Assembly: GCA_964530165.1 (NCBI GenBank)
Contig: CAZGYE010000077.1
Coordinates: 1-19,059, forward strand
DNA: 19,059 nt
Reading direction: 5' to 3'
From: CAZGYE01 sp964530165
Lineage (GTDB): Bacteria; Planctomycetota; Planctomycetia; Planctomycetales; Planctomycetaceae
Below the pieces are notes generated by a model that was not told the DNA's origin, ran no database searches, and saw nothing but the letters and a program-made list of their open reading frames with translations. Position numbers and translations under genes: made by a program. The first letter of the stretch is position 1. Each line of letters starts with the position of its first letter. Shown here one piece after another: positions 1-7,129 of the stretch.

Positions 1-31
1 TGGGGTCGCATTCGCTCCACCACAGCCACCC
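1..31. repeat. Partial copy of a dispersed intergenic element
   Basis: The first 31 bases nearly match 10328-10357, differing only around the centre (GCATTCGCT here, GCGTTGCT there). Both copies end in CTCCACCACAGCCACCC. At the second site this sequence is the inner right arm of a 135-base palindrome, so this is probably the end of another copy cut by the window edge. It lies directly before the transposase remnant. Copy number in the genome cannot be judged from here. Confidence 0.6.
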
Positions 32-46
32 TTTAATCGAAACTGA

Positions 47-795
47 CCCACTACCGAACATTTTGCCGAGTACGGGGCCTGGGACCGGCCGGCCGTCGAA
101 CGGCAACTGGCGGCGTTGATTGCACAACAACAGCCGGCCAAGTGGGGAGGCGATCGCGTGAAGGCCGTCGATGACACCAAACTGCATCGCACCAGTGAGG
201 AGGTGTGGGACGCCGGCACGTTTCACGAACCGGCCGGACGCAGTCCCAACCGGGCTGCGACGGTGCGGGCTCACAACTGGGTCGAGGCGGACGACCTGAT
301 TCCCGGCAGGCCGTGGACTTATTTGCCGCATTCGTCGCGGCTGTACTTTCGCAAAAGCCAATTGCCCGCCGGCGAGACGTTTCGCAAGAAGACCGAATGG
401 GCTCCCGAGTTGTTGCGACAGGCCGACGCGGAGTCGAACAGCCCCATTCTGGACGTTTTTGACGGGGCTTCCGCGATCACAAACAACGCCTCGGCATGGA
501 AGAGTGCCGGGCTTGGACCAAGGAACCGATCTTGCGGACCTATCAGGTGCCACTGCTGGCCATGACTCTGCTGCGATTGATCCAGCCGCAGCTTGATCGA
601 GCACACGGCGACGGTCAGTGGTGGCTGAAACCCGAGTGGAACCGCCGCAAACGTCATCCGTCCCTCCTCGATCTGCGCCGAGTGTTCTGGCGCTACCGAA
701 ACGACTTTTCGCACTTCCTGTGCGAACTGGAAAACATTGAAACACTCTCGCCACGACCGGCGCCGAGGCGAAAACGTGCAGCCACAACTGCGTGA
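47..795 (+). pseudogene. Decayed DDE transposase with an internal deletion
   Basis: From 47 the frame reads PTTEHFAEYGAWDR and continues through VDDTKLHRTSEEVW, RSPNRAATVRAHNW and LDVFDGA (about base 469). These match the family of planctomycete DDE-superfamily transposases (IS701/IS4-like) that I recall. The first catalytic Asp lies in VDDTK and the second in FDGA. At 461-471 the homology jumps to FRDHKQRLGMEECRAW in the next frame. That segment normally lies far downstream, near the third acidic residue, and then runs to the usual C-terminus ending at 795 (WWLKPEWNRRKRHPSLLDL and beyond). About 150 codons are therefore missing (estimated from family memory), with a frame change at the joint. 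No normal start is present: the frame is closed by a TGA at 44-46. The element is not functional. The family assignment comes from remembered conserved blocks, not a search. Confidence 0.8.
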
Positions 796-818
796 AATCC
801 TCGAAACTACTGCTTAGT

Positions 819-882
819 GATCAGCAGTCAGCTTTCAGCAAAGAAAAGCTGATCGCTGAAAGCTGATCGCTGAAAGCTGATC
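819..882. repeat. Palindromic and tandem GCTGATCGCTGAAA repeat
   Basis: The 14-base unit GCTGATCGCTGAAA occurs twice head to tail (848-861, 862-875), followed by a half unit at 876-882. The upstream segment 819-839 (ending CAGCTTTCAGC) is the approximate reverse complement of the downstream block, so the whole can fold into a hairpin. It lies between the transposase remnant and the DUF11 gene. Nothing in it looks coding. Confidence 0.7.
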
Positions 883-990
883 TTCCCCAAATCCAAGTCA
901 TCTGATAGTTTTCTCGTCTCTTGAGCCGGTTTGGCTGCTGGCTGTAGACGGTTCGTAACAGTTTTCCGGTCGAATGGGGAAAGGGCTCCC

Positions 991-3504
991 ATGCAGCATC
1001 TGTTCTTGAAACTCACCGCGATCGTTGGTGTCGTAGGCATTTGCAGTCTCGTCGTCCTCCAGTTTCAGCGAGGATCCCGTGAGCCTGGCGACGAAAACAT
1101 GGTGGACATGCAAACCGGGGAGACCGCTGAACTCGGTGAAACTGCGGAGCTGACTGCCGAGCTGGACAAACCGGGTGACTTCGGCCAATTCGAGCCGCAA
1201 CACGGGCAAAATGCTCCTGCGGAACAATCGGAACCAGAACCTTTCACGGAGGAGTCACCGGGCCGAGCGTCCTTGAATCCTAGAGATCAATCGCCGAGTG
1301 CTCAGTCAGGTCACTCTGCCGAGAACGATCGCGACGCCGACGCGGCGTCTGTCGCCGTCCCTCGTGGACGTGGCCTTGATTTTCGCGGCAATGGCCCCCG
1401 CCTGCCGGAGACGGGGCCATCGACGCCGGAAGAAAACGGCGGGACAGCCAATCCGTTTGCCGACTCAACAAACGACAAAGACCGGAATTCGATGGAAGCG
1501 GCAACGGTCCCTCGCCACAGCAATGAGCGTCCGAAGAGTCTCTTGAGGCTGCCCGGCAGAGACGATGCGACCGCAGGCAGCGGCCAACAAAACATGGCTC
1601 AGGCCAAACGCGCCGAGCGTGGCGACGCGGATCCGTTCGACGGCTCGGCGATGCCGGAGTCTGCAGGCCCCGGTTTCGCTTCGGCTGAGCAGCACGTTTC
1701 GCAAGAGAACAGCCACCGGCTCAGTGAACCGGCGGCAACGCCGTCGGTTCCCAGCAAAGCCGCTCGACCGGTGAGGATCGAATCGTCCAGCACGGCCCGT
1801 CAGGAAGCCGAAACGCTCAACGACACCCAACAGGACCGGGAAGCCGCGGCGAAGAGAGCGATCGAAGAAAACAGTGATATCGAACCGCTCTTCTTCCCCT
1901 CTGAAAAGCGGGCCGTAGAGCTTGCCGGCACCGGGCTCGAACCGCCGAATAGGACCCAACCACAGCCGGGAGGCTTGAGTCCCGCCGCAGGCGCGGCGAA
2001 GGGGACTGCTCAACTTGCTCAGTTGGATTCGCCGCCGCAATTGCAGCCGGTTCCCGAAGCGGCACCGATTGCCTCGCCGTCCGCCAAAGAGCTGAAGGGC
2101 GATGGAACGGTCGGCGAAAATGTACCGAAAGGACCGCAACAGCCGAAGTTGACGATCGAAAAGACGGCCCCGAAAAACACAGTCCTTGGACAGCCGCTGG
2201 TTTACAATATTTTGGTCAAGAATATCGGCAGCACGGCTGCGATTGACGTTGTCGTCGACGATCTGATCCCCAAGGGAACGAAATTGACGGGAACCATTCC
2301 CAGGGCGGAGCTGTCCGGGACGCGTCTGACGTGGCGGCTGGGCAAATTGAAACCTGGAGAAGAGAAGGAAATTGCCGTCCGTGTAATTCCCATTGCCGAG
2401 GGAGTGGTCGGCAGTGTGGCCAACGTCCGTTTTGCTGCTGAAGTAGCCGCTCAAACTGTCGTCACCGCGCCCAAACTGCACTTTACAGTCAGTGCTCCTG
2501 AACAGGTGAAGCTTGGCGAATCGCTTGTCCTCAAATTCAAGCTCACCAACAGCGGCACTGCCGACGCGACTGGAGTGATCGTCCGCAACGTGATTCCCAA
2601 TGGTCTCAAACACGCGAACGGGAACGATCTCGAATATGAAATTGGAACTGTCCCGGCCGGCAAGTCGCAAGAAATGCAGCTCGTTCTGACGGCCGCCGAG
2701 GTTGGTGACGTGGTCAACCGGGCCGCCGTGACTGCCGACGGTGGTGTGTCGAGCGAGGTACAGACTGCGCTGAAGGTGATTGGGGCCGGGACGCGTCTCA
2801 AACTTGAGCGGATCGGTTCGAACCAGCGCTATTTGGGCCGTCCCGCCGTGTTCGAAAACCGGGTGACCAACGACTCATCGCGTCCGGTGATCGGTGCGAC
2901 CGTTGCGGAGATCATCCCCGCCGGTCTGACATTCGTCGAAGCGTCCGATGGAGGTCAATATAATCCGCAGAAGCGTTCGATCGTTTGGGCCGTCGGCAAA
3001 CTGGATCCGAAACAAAGCAAAGTCCTCAGGGCGACGCTCATCCCGAAAACACCGGGCAAGCAAACCAGCGTGATCAGGGCGATCGAACCCAACGGCGGCG
3101 CCGCCCAGATGGTTGCCGAGACCAACGTCCTCGGATTCTCGTCGCTGGCGGTGCAAGTTTTCGGAGGCGACGAGCCGGTTGTCGCCGGCGGGCAGGCGAC
3201 GTATCGAATTGCGATCAAGAACCGGGGCAGCGCCCCAGCCACAAATGTTCGCGTCCGCGTCGCTGTTCCGGCCGAGACGCAACTGGTTTCGTTTCCCAAC
3301 ATGTTGAAACCGGTTGCGGGCGGAAAAGAGCATCCGTTCGAGCCGATCAGCAGTCTCGACCCCGGCACAGAAACCACCATCGAGATTGTCCTGAAGGGCC
3401 TTCGACCCGGAGACGCCCGGCTGGGAATCTCCGTCCAGTCGGACCAGATGCAACGGCCGCTGAGCCGGGAAGAGGCGATTCTGATTCTTCCGGCCACTCC
3501 GTGA
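991..3504 (+). CDS. Membrane-anchored protein with four DUF11-like repeats
   Basis: The protein is 837 residues long. The ATG at 991 was chosen because a purine-rich GGGGAAAGGG lies just upstream and the product then opens with a signal-anchor (MQHLFLKLTAIVGVVGICSL). A weak promoter-like pair (TTGAGC 921, TGTAGA 943) precedes it. Residues about 30-380 are low-complexity, rich in Pro, Ala, Glu, Ser and Gln, and probably disordered. From about 385 to the end there are four Ig-like DUF11 units, starting near residues 386, 496, 600 and 719. Recurring cores are YNILVKNIGSTAAIDVVVDD, FKLTNSGTADATGVIVRNVI and YRIAIKNRGSAPATNVRVRV. Proteins of this type are usually exported structural or adhesive envelope proteins. 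I infer that a beta-sandwich stalk is held away from the cytoplasmic membrane by the flexible segment. No enzyme motif is seen. queF follows after 9 bases, so co-transcription is likely although the functions look unrelated. Confidence 0.85.
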   Translation: MQHLFLKLTAIVGVVGICSLVVLQFQRGSREPGDENMVDMQTGETAELGETAELTAELDKPGDFGQFEPQHGQNAPAEQSEPEPFTEESPGRASLNPRDQSPSAQSGHSAENDRDADAASVAVPRGRGLDFRGNGPRLPETGPSTPEENGGTANPFADSTNDKDRNSMEAATVPRHSNERPKSLLRLPGRDDATAGSGQQNMAQAKRAERGDADPFDGSAMPESAGPGFASAEQHVSQENSHRLSEPAATPSVPSKAARPVRIESSSTARQEAETLNDTQQDREAAAKRAIEENSDIEPLFFPSEKRAVELAGTGLEPPNRTQPQPGGLSPAAGAAKGTAQLAQLDSPPQLQPVPEAAPIASPSAKELKGDGTVGENVPKGPQQPKLTIEKTAPKNTVLGQPLVYNILVKNIGSTAAIDVVVDDLIPKGTKLTGTIPRAELSGTRLTWRLGKLKPGEEKEIAVRVIPIAEGVVGSVANVRFAAEVAAQTVVTAPKLHFTVSAPEQVKLGESLVLKFKLTNSGTADATGVIVRNVIPNGLKHANGNDLEYEIGTVPAGKSQEMQLVLTAAEVGDVVNRAAVTADGGVSSEVQTALKVIGAGTRLKLERIGSNQRYLGRPAVFENRVTNDSSRPVIGATVAEIIPAGLTFVEASDGGQYNPQKRSIVWAVGKLDPKQSKVLRATLIPKTPGKQTSVIRAIEPNGGAAQMVAETNVLGFSSLAVQVFGGDEPVVAGGQATYRIAIKNRGSAPATNVRVRVAVPAETQLVSFPNMLKPVAGGKEHPFEPISSLDPGTETTIEIVLKGLRPGDARLGISVQSDQMQRPLSREEAILILPATP

Positions 3505-3513
3505 GCTGAGTGT

Positions 3514-3876
3514 ATGGGCGAAAACTTCCGCGACATCCTCGAAACTTTCGAGAATCCGTACACGGACCGTGATTACGTCGTTGAAACTGTCTGTCCTGAG
3601 TTCACCTCGATGTGTCCGAGGACCGGTCAACCCGACTTCGGCACGTTGACGATTCGCTATGTGCCCGACCGACTGTGCTTCGAGCTGAGATCGCTGAAAC
3701 TCTACCTGCAGCAGTATCGCAATCACGGCGCCTTCTACGAGGACGTGACGAACAGAGTTCTGGACGATCTGGTGGCCGTCACGCAACCGCGTTCGATGAA
3801 AATCGTCGCGGAATTCACACCCCGCGGCGGGATTCGGACCAACGTGATCACCGAATATGTCGCTGAATCGCAATGA
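3514..3876 (+). CDS. queF: NADPH-dependent 7-cyano-7-deazaguanine (preQ0) reductase
   Basis: This 120-residue protein is a short (type I, unimodular) QueF. It reduces the nitrile of preQ0 to the amine of preQ1 in the cytoplasm, a late step of queuosine tRNA modification. The family signature SMCPRTGQPDFG spans 32-43, with the catalytic Cys34 that forms the thioimide and the proton-donor Asp41. The second signature ELRSLKLYLQQYRNHGAFYED spans 57-77 and carries the substrate-binding Glu57 and His71 region. Length and both motifs are complete, so the enzyme should be active. The ATG at 3514 is 9 bases after the DUF11 stop with only a weak ribosome-binding site (GAGCTGAG). Other queuosine genes are not in the window. 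Confidence 0.95.
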   Translation: MGENFRDILETFENPYTDRDYVVETVCPEFTSMCPRTGQPDFGTLTIRYVPDRLCFELRSLKLYLQQYRNHGAFYEDVTNRVLDDLVAVTQPRSMKIVAEFTPRGGIRTNVITEYVAESQ

Positions 3877-3900
3877 GTCGATTAGGGATTTTCTGAGGCA

Positions 3901-4194
3901 TCACTCCGTACGCTCGTCCTGAAACAAGCGACCACACGGGATGTGTTTGGCCGGATTTGGCGGCGTCGCGCTGAGCAACGCAACACTTCCGCCAGGCGCC
4001 AGAAGACCGGTTGCGATTCGTTCCAGCTCAGCACGCGGTACACGATGCGGCGACCGTTTCGACGATGTGGCCGTCCACACTGAATGTTGCGAGCACGAAA
4101 CATGGGTTCGTCATGCTCTTCGGCTTTGTGTTTGAGCCACCGTTCAATACGCGCAAACCACAAGGGATTTCGAGTTTTCTGGAAGTTTTTCCAT
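3901..4194 (-). pseudogene. Frameshifted small gene coupled to the upstream nuclease-family gene
   Basis: The TGA that ends the upstream gene overlaps an ATG at 4194-4192 (TGATG), a layout typical of translational coupling. The literal frame closes after 16 codons. If one A is dropped from the A5 run (T-run at 4186-4190 on the plus strand), the product becomes MENFQKTRNPLWFARIERW and continues LKHKAEEHDEPMF. Dropping base 4097 continues it with VLATFSVDGHIVETVAASCT. One further base near 4036 leads to RAELERIATGLLAPGGSVAL and a stop at 3901. The total would be about 96 residues, filling an otherwise empty 317-base gap. I do not recognise the family. This could be a decayed gene, a stretch of base-call errors, or chance. 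The first two segments are the more convincing. Confidence 0.4.
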
Positions 4195-5267
4195 CAAAAG
4201 GTCGCTTGGTTAAGGACTAGCTTGTCGTCACAGGCTGCAGCCCACCCCGAAATCCCGCCCACCGGTGTCATTTCGCGATTGAACGAATTTCGCAAGCTGA
4301 ATTCGGTAATCACCGGACGGTGATCGGAACGCCACGACCAGCCCAATCGGCATCGCTCGACGTGCACGCGGTCGTTCGCCCAGACCTGATCCAGCGCGAG
4401 CACCGGCAGCGGGACCGGCCAAGTTGCGTAGAATCCCGTTCCGGCTGCTTCAAATGCGTTGACAAAACGCCGGCGGAAATCGGCCAGATGCACCGAATCG
4501 GCCGGCGTGTTGAAGTCGCCCATCACCAGTACCGGCCGGTCTCCCAGCTCGGCAACGAGACGTGTCAACACTTCCAGCGGTTCACGCCGCGACATCAATG
4601 GGTTGCTTTTGACGTCCACCAACACGACCGTGAACCGTTCGCCGTCGAGTGTGACTTCCACCCGAGCGCACCGTCCACCTTGTCCCAAAGGCAAAGCGTC
4701 GTCTTCGGGGCTGACAACCTCACCGCGGCTGATGACGACCAGACCGTGGCCCAAATAGGTAACGGTGTATTCGGGAAACCGCTTCTGCCAAACTTGGTTC
4801 ACTTTGTCCCTGCCGCGGCCTGCCTCCACGAGTGCCACCAACGGCGGATTGATTCTGTGGATCTCTTCCGCCAGAGAGTCCCAACCCATTTCCCCCCGGG
4901 CGACGTTCCAAAACAGGACCTTGTGAGTGCCAGCCGTCGGGACGGATGCGTTGTGGAAATATGCTGAATGGCACCACCAGAGAAGACAAAACAATCCGGT
5001 CACTGCTGCGGCACGGGCCGGCTTCCGCCATTTCGTCACGAGAAACAGGCCGCTTGCCGCAAGGGCCAGCCCGGCTGCAATCACGGGAGGCACGCAATAG
5101 TACACGAGCGAGAGGATCGGAAAATGATCGCGGACGGTCAATCGCACAGCGATCCCCGCCAAGCAACCTACCGAACAGGCTGCACCAATCGTTGTCGTCA
5201 ACCGAGCTGCGAACATCCGAAAGCGGCCGCTTTTGACGTTGCTGGGCTGTTCGGTCGCTACCGTCAC
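4194..5267 (-). CDS. Membrane-anchored endonuclease/exonuclease/phosphatase-family protein
   Basis: With the GTG start at 5267 the protein has 357 residues. That start has GAGGA six bases upstream; the ATG at 5216 is the alternative. The longer open frame to 5414 is rejected because its first 35 codons are translated palindromic repeat. Residues 22-43, 49-77 and 85-103 look like three membrane helices. The EEP fold follows from about 115 to 328: VLFWNVARG (Asn121), LVALVEAG (metal-binding Glu148), LVMGDFNTPAD (Asp251, Asn253), LDQVWAND (Asp293) and SDHRPVITEF (Asp315, His316). All expected metal and catalytic residues are present, so it is probably an active phosphodiesterase or phosphatase whose domain lies on one face of the membrane. 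The substrate cannot be predicted. A short frameshifted gene overlaps its stop codon. Confidence 0.85.
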   Translation of the reverse strand: MTVATEQPSNVKSGRFRMFAARLTTTIGAACSVGCLAGIAVRLTVRDHFPILSLVYYCVPPVIAAGLALAASGLFLVTKWRKPARAAAVTGLFCLLWWCHSAYFHNASVPTAGTHKVLFWNVARGEMGWDSLAEEIHRINPPLVALVEAGRGRDKVNQVWQKRFPEYTVTYLGHGLVVISRGEVVSPEDDALPLGQGGRCARVEVTLDGERFTVVLVDVKSNPLMSRREPLEVLTRLVAELGDRPVLVMGDFNTPADSVHLADFRRRFVNAFEAAGTGFYATWPVPLPVLALDQVWANDRVHVERCRLGWSWRSDHRPVITEFSLRNSFNREMTPVGGISGWAAACDDKLVLNQATF

Positions 5268-5312
5268 TGAATTCCTCGCCGTTTCGTCCGTGACTGCGAG
5301 TGAGGCCGTTGA

Positions 5313-5404
5313 GTGTGGGGCAGGCTTTCCAGCCTGCCGAGCCGTAGAGGCAAACTTTTCAGCCTGCCAGTCCCCAACGGCAGGCTGGAAAGCCTGCCCC
5401 ACAC
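5313..5404. repeat. Long palindromic intergenic repeat, 26-base arms
   Basis: Bases 5313-5338 (GTGTGGGGCAGGCTTTCC and onward) are the exact reverse complement of 5379-5404. A 40-base loop separates the arms and contains a further CAGCCTGCCA. Each arm is itself a small hairpin (GGCAGGCT ttcc AGCCTGCC). The block sits between the DUF1080 gene and the start of the EEP-family gene. It keeps an open frame on the minus strand, which artificially lengthens that gene upstream. Confidence 0.9.
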
Positions 5405-5484
5405 CATTCTGCAAATCAAATCAGGAAAGCCTAACAGACGCCTCAATGGCCAACCCTGATCCTGCGAGAACACCACACGGTCAT

Positions 5485-6237
5485 TCAGTTCAATTTCTTG
5501 ACGGAGATGTTCCGGAACTGCATCAGGCTGGAAGCGGGCCTGTATTGGCCGTTGCGAAATCCACCGTGATGCTGCAGGGCAATGCGACCCCGCTTGGGCA
5601 CGCCCGGTAGTTGGGCGTTCTCGATGACCGTCTTGCCGTTCAACTTGACCGTCAACCGGTCGCCTTTCATGGTGATCACGAACGTGTTCCACTGGCCGAC
5701 CGGCTTGTCCGCCTTCATTTTGGGGGTCACACCGGCCCTGACTTCCGGCGGCATGTTCTTGTCTATCCGGTAGCCGTACACTTCGCCCGAACCGATCGGC
5801 CAGCACCAGATGTTGACCTGCGCCTTCCCGACGCCCCGCAGAAAAACGCCCGAGTCGGCGTTGGGCCGCGGAATCTTGATCACATTGCCGTTCTCGTCCT
5901 TCTTGTACGTTCCGTCGGGCAGGATGATCGGCATGGGGTACAGTCCGGTGGTTTTCTTGATCTTCCAGTCGATCTTCAGAACGAAGTCGCCGAACTCTTT
6001 TTCCGACCAGAGGTTCTTATCTTTTCCCGGGGCTTCGCTGCGGGCGTCGTAGTCGATCACGCCGTCGATCACCTTCCAGTGGCCGTTGTCCCCTTCCGGG
6101 ACCACCCAGCCGGTGAAGTCCTTTCCGTTAAACAGCGAGACAAACCCGTCTGCCTTCTTCTCTCCCGCATTCAACACACCGCCGCCCAGCACACAAGCCA
6201 ACCCTGCCAACACCCACACCAGCGACACCTGTTTCAT
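5485..6237 (-). CDS. Exported DUF1080 (3-keto-disaccharide hydrolase-type) protein
   Basis: The protein has 250 residues from the ATG at 6237, which is preceded by a strong GGGGGG purine block; an upstream in-frame ATG at 6285 lacks one. Residues 1-24 form a Sec signal peptide (MKQVSLVWVLAGLACVLGGG, probable cleavage after LNA). The rest is one DUF1080 domain: the entry motif GFVSLFNGKDFTGW (31-44), then WKVIDGVIDYD, FGDFVLKIDWKI, NADSGVFLRG (126-135), QWNTFVITMKGDRLTVKLNG, and the closing GRIALQHHGG. The fold is a concanavalin-like jelly roll. Some members hydrolyse 3-keto-glycosides, but the family is large and expanded in planctomycetes, so the substrate is unknown. It is probably periplasmic. 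Confidence 0.9.
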   Translation of the reverse strand: MKQVSLVWVLAGLACVLGGGVLNAGEKKADGFVSLFNGKDFTGWVVPEGDNGHWKVIDGVIDYDARSEAPGKDKNLWSEKEFGDFVLKIDWKIKKTTGLYPMPIILPDGTYKKDENGNVIKIPRPNADSGVFLRGVGKAQVNIWCWPIGSGEVYGYRIDKNMPPEVRAGVTPKMKADKPVGQWNTFVITMKGDRLTVKLNGKTVIENAQLPGVPKRGRIALQHHGGFRNGQYRPASSLMQFRNISVKKLN

Positions 6238-6281
6238 CACGTTCCCCCCGTTGCTCGATTGACGATGACATCTCGACGACT

Positions 6282-6468
6282 TCAAGGTACTTGTCCGGCC
6301 GTCTCCGCGTCAACCGCGACGTAAAGATCGAGCTGAGTCTGGAGAGCCCCTATCACAAAGCAAGCGAGCAGGGGCGTCAGCCGAGACACGTAGCACACGC
6401 CAGTCAGCGCTGCAATGGCCGAAATGACCAAAAGTGTGGGTAAGTTTTTTCTTCCGGTCGCCTTGCAT
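6282..6468 (-). pseudogene. Small two-helix membrane protein gene hidden by one A
   Basis: The bacterioferritin stop TGA (6470-6468) overlaps an ATG (6468-6466) as TGATG. The literal frame (MQGDRKKKLTHTF) does not look like protein. If the A6 run (T6 at 6445-6450 on the plus strand) is read as A5, the frame becomes MQGDRKKNLPTLLVISAIAA and continues LTGVCYVSRLTPLLACFVIG, ALQTQLDLYVAVDAETAGQV and P, with a stop at 6282. That is 61 residues: a positively charged N-terminus, two hydrophobic helices (about 9-27 and 31-49) and a short acidic tail. Such clean architecture is unlikely by chance. It may be a real gene with a homopolymer error, a recent pseudogene, or a slippage-dependent gene. I do not recognise the family. 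Confidence 0.5.
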
Positions 6469-6932
6469 CAAACCTGCGTGACGAGGTAGTTCTCGATCCC
6501 GAGTTTCTCGATCAGGTCGAGCTGCGACTCCACCCAGTCGACGTGCTCTTCGGACTCGACCAGGAGTCGCTCCATCACTTCTCGGCTGCCGCCGTCGCTC
6601 TGTTCGATACACAGCATGATCCCCTTGTTGTAGGTTTTCACACCGTTGAGCTCCAGAGCGAGGTCGTTCTCGAGCTGCTCCTTAACGTGCGTGCCGACGC
6701 GAATCACGTCGTGACGGGCGATTTCCGGTACCCCCTCCAGGAAAATGATGCGATCGATCAACTGCTCAGCGTGCTTCATTTCCTCGATCGCTTCGTGGTA
6801 GTGTTTCTCGCCGAGTCGATGCAGCCCCCAATTCTTGCACATCTTCGCCTGCACGAAGTATTGATTGATCGCGGTCAATTCGATGGTCAGCCCATCGTTG
6901 AGCGCGTCGATGATCTGTTGATTGCCTTGCAT
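6468..6932 (-). CDS. bfr: Bacterioferritin with Ser at ferroxidase position 127
   Basis: The protein has 154 residues from the ATG at 6932, which is preceded by GGGAGA; an upstream in-frame ATG would add 19 unconserved residues. It aligns without gaps to the remembered E. coli Bfr up to about residue 150. Ferroxidase ligands Glu18, Glu51, His54, Glu94 and His130 and the haem ligand Met52 (EEMKHAEQ) are present. The sixth ligand, Glu127, is replaced by Ser (VESEEH, codon TCC, checked on the DNA). Glu126, Glu128 and Glu129 are nearby. The family stores iron as a 24-subunit cytoplasmic shell. Loss of the bridging Glu127 could change the iron-oxidation site or be compensated by a neighbour. Its stop codon overlaps the ATG of the small membrane protein frame. 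Confidence 0.95.
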   Translation of the reverse strand: MQGNQQIIDALNDGLTIELTAINQYFVQAKMCKNWGLHRLGEKHYHEAIEEMKHAEQLIDRIIFLEGVPEIARHDVIRVGTHVKEQLENDLALELNGVKTYNKGIMLCIEQSDGGSREVMERLLVESEEHVDWVESQLDLIEKLGIENYLVTQV

Positions 6933-7129
6933 GGTTGTTCTCCCTACGGAGTGCGTCATTCGGATCGAACCGAACATCGGCCCGTTCACTGCGAGAGAAT
7001 TCTAGGCCCGGTTCGGCGGGGTGGACCAGAGTTGAATCGGCCGAATTGCCGATTTTCGACTGATTGATACTCGGTCTCCGGTTGCGACTGAATGTCAACA
7101 TGGTTCGCTGCACAAAACAGAAAACCGTT

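Noticed and set aside
1465..2670. A 401-codon open frame on the minus strand inside the DUF11 gene
   Set aside because: It is rich in Arg and Phe without motifs and lies entirely opposite a well-supported gene in a GC-rich context.
5268..5414. N-terminal extension of the EEP-family protein up to 5414
   Set aside because: Most of the extension (GVGQAFQPAVG...QAGKPAPH) is translated palindromic repeat; the GTG at 5267 has a proper GAGGA site.
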